Source of the DNA: Bifidobacteriaceae bacterium
GTDB lineage: Bacteria > Actinomycetota > Actinomycetes > Actinomycetales > WQXJ01
Assembly: GCA_031268115.1 (NCBI GenBank)
Contig: JAIRXV010000304.1
Span: forward strand, 1 to 8,092
Reading direction: 5' to 3'
Length of the DNA stretch: 8,092 bases
Positions 6,101 to 8,092 of this stretch are shown in pieces (within the stretch, counting starts at the first letter, position 1; the number at the start of each line of letters is the position of its first letter). The notes below the pieces were generated by a model, which was not told the origin of the DNA, searched no databases, and saw nothing but the letters and a program-made list of their open reading frames with translations. The translations under genes were made by a program, and so were the position numbers.

Positions 6101-6332
6101 TGAGGGTGCGGCGCTGGTCTACTTGGGCAAGGCGACGGCCAGCGGTGCCCCGACCGCGCGCACCCAGGCGCCGCTTTCGGCGGAGGACAACTGGGTTGGA
6201 GCCCTGCTCGATCAGTGCGCGGTCGATGCCGCCGCGGCCACATTTGCCGCCGTCGCCAACCCGACCTGCCGCCATTGCGCGGTCGCGCCATGTTGTCCGG
6301 TACACGAACTGGGACGGCAGGTGACTGCCTGA
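3117..6332 (+). CDS. adnA: AdnA-type subunit of the AdnAB helicase-nuclease
   Basis: A 1071-residue subunit of a heterodimeric DNA end-resection motor-nuclease (AdnAB, the actinobacterial relative of RecBCD and AddAB). Motor: Q-type motif near 22-30; Walker A GAPGTGKT at 43-50; motif II VVVDDYQEAT (256-265), with Asp for the usual catalytic Glu; motif III LGCPDIAVQTYRGA (285-298), which has lost the usual GDxxQS; motif IV LTTDWRRAG (321-329); motif V TIGTAAFASGHEWD (639-652), Ser replacing the AKG lysine; motif VI LACSRARRRL (709-718). Nuclease: LSPSRVEALATCP (819-831), VHGIAE (855-860), GRIDRVE (931-937), VDFKTS (953-958) with catalytic Asp954 and Lys956, and QLGVYQLA (972-979). Cys830, 1051, 1054 and 1060 have 4Fe-4S spacing. 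Length matches mycobacterial AdnA (about 1050). GTG 3117 is the only start after the in-frame stop at 3093. Stop overlaps adnB. In mycobacteria AdnB is the working motor, consistent with these degenerate motifs. Confidence 0.88.
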   Translation: MSANHPIVEVAGRLVPPPEPSLGPQQVAALEAIDAGGNVAVFGAPGTGKTVLAVAAVASRLACSTADDAGPRQALLCSPTRRGAASLRLRVDAAAGATTSGATAMTPMALAYAILRRQAVGRGEPAPLMITGPEQDAILADLLAGHARGEGVAVSWPESMPPQARALRAFRHELRDLMMRAAERDVDPVALDDLGREHRVPEWRAAAVLYQEYLDVQALRGSVVLSPMRYDAAALVASAAQALRADPSWRPPWGLVVVDDYQEATAATRGLLRVLAERGVRVVVLGCPDIAVQTYRGARPDLIAEALDPLPGGFGAEPVALTTDWRRAGGLREGTALREATAGIVRHIRPGRAGGRARRVTLPAGGPAAPAAGECSAESVRTVVLASAAEEAAFVAHTLRLAHLRDGIAWGRMAVLTRSSSRIELLRSALTAAAVPAGVPGMEVPVRAESAAKPLLRALCLVSEGDDVTGEVVEELLVSPLGGLDAMAARKLRRVLRAHERSQGGGRASEELLVEAVTLPEAAAHLPLALREPVERLGHVIAAGRAAADEPGTDAELVLWALWDATGLDTTWQSISLMGGAGAERADRDLDAVVALMDAARRYAERRPGASAASFAEAMGAQDVPSDTLAPRALGERVTIGTAAFASGHEWDLVVVTGVQEGVWPDLRLRDTLLGAGRLADLVDGRGGVVDPVEQRRAILDDELRSFALACSRARRRLVVTAILTEEERPSEFCSLLGRDLPRDRDGRPAITSVPLPLDLRGLVAQARAETVAGDDDAARLVAALAAAGVPGADPEEWAGLIPDSTTEPLHPPGATVKLSPSRVEALATCPLRWALEGAGGRPASGTAQSVGVIVHGIAERNHSADSAQLMEEFDAEWAALGVADTWQGRREYSRGKAMIEALAVYNAEHGAPLDVETPFAVEAGRVRLIGRIDRVEAASSVPGGSETGVRIVDFKTSAMVPSAADAQLNPQLGVYQLAVDLGALDGALAPGLQSEGAALVYLGKATASGAPTARTQAPLSAEDNWVGALLDQCAVDAAAATFAAVANPTCRHCAVAPCCPVHELGRQVTA
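6316..6329 (+). promoter_or_regulatory. GNRA-capped RNA hairpin before the adnB start
   Basis: GGCAG (6316-6320), GTGA loop, CTGCC (6325-6329) is a perfect five-pair stem closed by a GNRA-type tetraloop in RNA. It lies in the last adnA codons and ends two bases before the adnB ATG. The only purine-rich candidate ribosome site for adnB (GGCAGG, 6316-6321) is inside its left arm and loop, so a folded hairpin would hide it until ribosomes finishing adnA open it. Confidence 0.5.
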
Positions 6333-6334
6333 TG
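6330..6334 (+). other. TGATG stop-start overlap of adnA and adnB
   Basis: The adnA stop TGA (6330-6332) shares its last base with the adnB ATG (6332-6334). This is a usual sign of coupled translation, here between two proteins that act as a 1:1 heterodimer. Confidence 0.9.
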
Positions 6335-8092
6335 GGTGGCCCAGTTGAGCGTTTCTCGCCGCTCCACATCGCCCGGGTCCTGGGCCAGCCACGCCCCACG
6401 GAGGAACAGGTGGCCGTCATCGGCGCCCCCCTCGCGCCTGTCCTGGTGGTAGCGGGCGCGGGGTCCGGTAAGACGGAGACGATGGCGGCCCGTGTGGTCT
6501 ACCTCGTGGCCAACGGTCTGGTCCGGCCCGATCAGGTTCTAGGTTTGACGTTCACGCGCAAGGCCGCCGCCGAGTTGGCGGATCGGATTCGGGTCCGCCT
6601 GCGGGCCTTGAACGTCGCTGGCGTCCACCCGCCTGACTTACACGATCCGTCGGACGCCGATGTGTCGTTCCTGGCTCTTGGCCAGCCCACCATCGCGACG
6701 TACAACTCTTACGCGGCCAGCGTGGTCCGCGACCACGGCCTGCGCCTAGGCGTGGATCCGGAGGCTCGGCTGCTCACGGAGGGCGGGCGTTGGCAACTGC
6801 TAGAGCACATAGTGGGCACCTGGCAGGAAGGGTTGGAGACGGAGGCCAGCCCCAACTCGGTTGTGGAAGCGGTGGCGCACCTGGCGGATCAGCTGGCCGA
6901 ACACGGTGTCGCGCCCTCCGAGGCGGCCGAGGCCATCCGCTCAATTGCTCAGACCATCGCTTCAACCCCGCCGGCCGGCCGTTCTAAGACACTCAACCAG
7001 ACGCTGCGCGCAGTGGTCGCTTCTTTGACCACGCGCTCGGAGATCCTCTTGCTGGTCGAGGCCTACACAGCTGCCAAAGCCGAGCGTGGAATGCTCGACT
7101 ATGCCGATCAAGTGGCGATAGCCGCGCGTCTGGTCGCGTCCGATCCAGCGATTTCCACCGCCGAACGGTCCCGGTTCGAAGCGGTGCTCTTGGACGAGTA
7201 TCAGGACACGTCGCCGGGACAGGAGCGCCTGTTGGCGGGATTGTTCGGCCACGCTCATCCGGTCATGGCGGTAGGCGATCTGCACCAGTCGATCTATGGG
7301 TGGCGCGGGGCATCGGCGGCTGGGATGGCCCGGTTCCCGGAGCACTTTCACGGCGCCGATGGCACGTTGCCTCCGGTGCTGACCCTCAGCGTTGCTTGGC
7401 GCAATGATCGCGCGATCCTCAACGCGGCGAACGCGATGGTCGATGCCCTGTCGGTGTCGGGGGGAACACCATTGTCCGTGGGTGTGACGCGCCTGCGCCC
7501 CCGGCCCGGCGTGGGCGATGGACAGGTCGAATACCGCTTCCTTCAGACGGAGGCGGAGGAGGCCACCGCCATCGCCCAGTACCTTCGAGAGCATTGGCGC
7601 CCTGAGCCCGGCGGTCCCACGGCGGCCGTGCTGTGCCGCAAACGCTCCCAATTCGTTCCCGTTGCCGAGGCCCTGCGGGAGGCCGAGATTCCCTATGAGG
7701 TGGTCGGCCTCGGTGGGCTGCTGTCGGTGCCCGAGGTCCAGGACATCGTGGCCGCGTTGAGCGCTGCCCACGATCCCACTCGGGCCGATGCCTTGATGCG
7801 GCTATTGACCTCGCCCCGCATGCGAATTGGTATCGCAGACCTCGAAGCCCTGGCCGCTTCGGCCAGGCACCTGTCCGCTGATCGCGAAGGCTCTCCGGTC
7901 CGCGCCCGGGGCGATTCAATCGAAGCCGATGGCGTTGAGGAACACAGCATTGTGGACGCCGTCGAGGATCTGCCGCGTGCGGAGACGGCGGGTCGATACG
8001 CCCGGACGATGACGCCCGCCGCCCGCCGCCGTTTGAGTCGCCTCGCGCAGGTTTTGCGGGATTTGCGAGCGTTGAGCCACGTGCCTTTGCCC
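6332..8092 (+). CDS. adnB: AdnB-type subunit, UvrD-like motor part (3' end cut off)
   Basis: The lead-motor partner of AdnA: an SF1A UvrD/RecB-type helicase that in mycobacteria drives 3'-to-5' movement and carries its own C-terminal RecB-type nuclease. The frame is open for 587 codons to the right edge; about 500 more are expected, including motifs V and VI and the nuclease. Visible motifs: Q motif PTEEQVAV (22-29), Walker A AGAGSGKT (41-48), motif Ia GLTFTRKAAAEL (71-82), TYNSYAASVVRDHG (123-136), LDYADQ (255-260), motif II LLDEYQDTSP (286-295) with intact Asp-Glu, motif III VGDLHQSIYGWRGA (314-327), and motif IV LSVAWRND (352-359). These are much closer to consensus than in AdnA, so this should be the active ATPase. 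A charged, Ala-rich linker at about 505-575 looks poorly conserved. The ATG at 6332 gives the N-terminus expected of the family (FSP, then the Q motif within 25 residues). No independent promoter is seen. Confidence 0.92.
   Translation, partial: MGGPVERFSPLHIARVLGQPRPTEEQVAVIGAPLAPVLVVAGAGSGKTETMAARVVYLVANGLVRPDQVLGLTFTRKAAAELADRIRVRLRALNVAGVHPPDLHDPSDADVSFLALGQPTIATYNSYAASVVRDHGLRLGVDPEARLLTEGGRWQLLEHIVGTWQEGLETEASPNSVVEAVAHLADQLAEHGVAPSEAAEAIRSIAQTIASTPPAGRSKTLNQTLRAVVASLTTRSEILLLVEAYTAAKAERGMLDYADQVAIAARLVASDPAISTAERSRFEAVLLDEYQDTSPGQERLLAGLFGHAHPVMAVGDLHQSIYGWRGASAAGMARFPEHFHGADGTLPPVLTLSVAWRNDRAILNAANAMVDALSVSGGTPLSVGVTRLRPRPGVGDGQVEYRFLQTEAEEATAIAQYLREHWRPEPGGPTAAVLCRKRSQFVPVAEALREAEIPYEVVGLGGLLSVPEVQDIVAALSAAHDPTRADALMRLLTSPRMRIGIADLEALAASARHLSADREGSPVRARGDSIEADGVEEHSIVDAVEDLPRAETAGRYARTMTPAARRRLSRLAQVLRDLRALSHVPLP

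Noticed and set aside
6962..7771. 269-codon minus-strand open frame inside adnB
   Set aside because: Antisense to conserved UvrD motifs II to IV of adnB; the composition is that of a complementary-frame artefact.
3117..8092. Helicase-nuclease pair as a new antiphage system
   Set aside because: Motif order, sizes, gene order and one-base overlap match housekeeping AdnA-AdnB; no defence genes or mobility signs surround it.

Overview
The window looks like chromosomal DNA from a high-G+C actinobacterium. By eye, about two thirds of the bases are G or C and third codon positions are mostly G or C. GTG starts, starts without a Shine-Dalgarno sequence and an AdnA-AdnB helicase-nuclease pair all fit this. 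Genus cannot be read from the sequence. I see no insertion sequence, prophage, CRISPR array, tRNA or rRNA, and nothing clearly acquired.

Layout, left to right. (1) 1-1083, minus strand: an almost complete DppB/OppB-type ABC transporter permease, running off the left edge, so the rest of the uptake operon would lie to the left. (2) 1084-1566: a 483-base gap with several small dyads, one doubtful 63-residue ORF, and at its right end a promoter-like box placed for leaderless transcription. (3) 1567-2076, plus strand: a GNAT N-acetyltransferase. (4) 2077-2261: the gap between convergent genes, with a short G-rich repeat cluster, a canonical G-quadruplex motif and a dyad hairpin that may end transcription from both sides. 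(5) 2262-2489, minus strand: a 75-residue DUF3107 protein with a GTG start. (6) 2559-3044, plus strand, divergent from it: a Nudix hydrolase. (7) 3117-6332, plus strand: a 1071-residue AdnA-type subunit, with a degenerate UvrD-like motor followed by a RecB-type nuclease with four cysteines spaced as for a 4Fe-4S cluster. (8) From 6332, plus strand: an AdnB-type subunit with intact motor motifs as far as they are visible, cut by the right edge after 587 codons.

Functionally, the right half encodes a two-subunit DNA end-resection machine. The two genes overlap by one base (TGATG), and a GNRA-capped hairpin sits directly before that junction, which suggests coupled translation and balanced subunit amounts. 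From memory, the same part of the Mycobacterium tuberculosis chromosome also holds a DUF3107 gene, adnA, adnB and a Nudix gene, so the neighbourhood looks old and conserved. The left half (peptide-type permease, acetyltransferase) has no evident link to repair.

I found no wholly new multi-gene system. The most interesting points are the adnA/adnB junction hairpin, the asymmetric motor pair, the G-rich cluster between convergent genes, and two start regions suggesting leaderless or SD-free expression.
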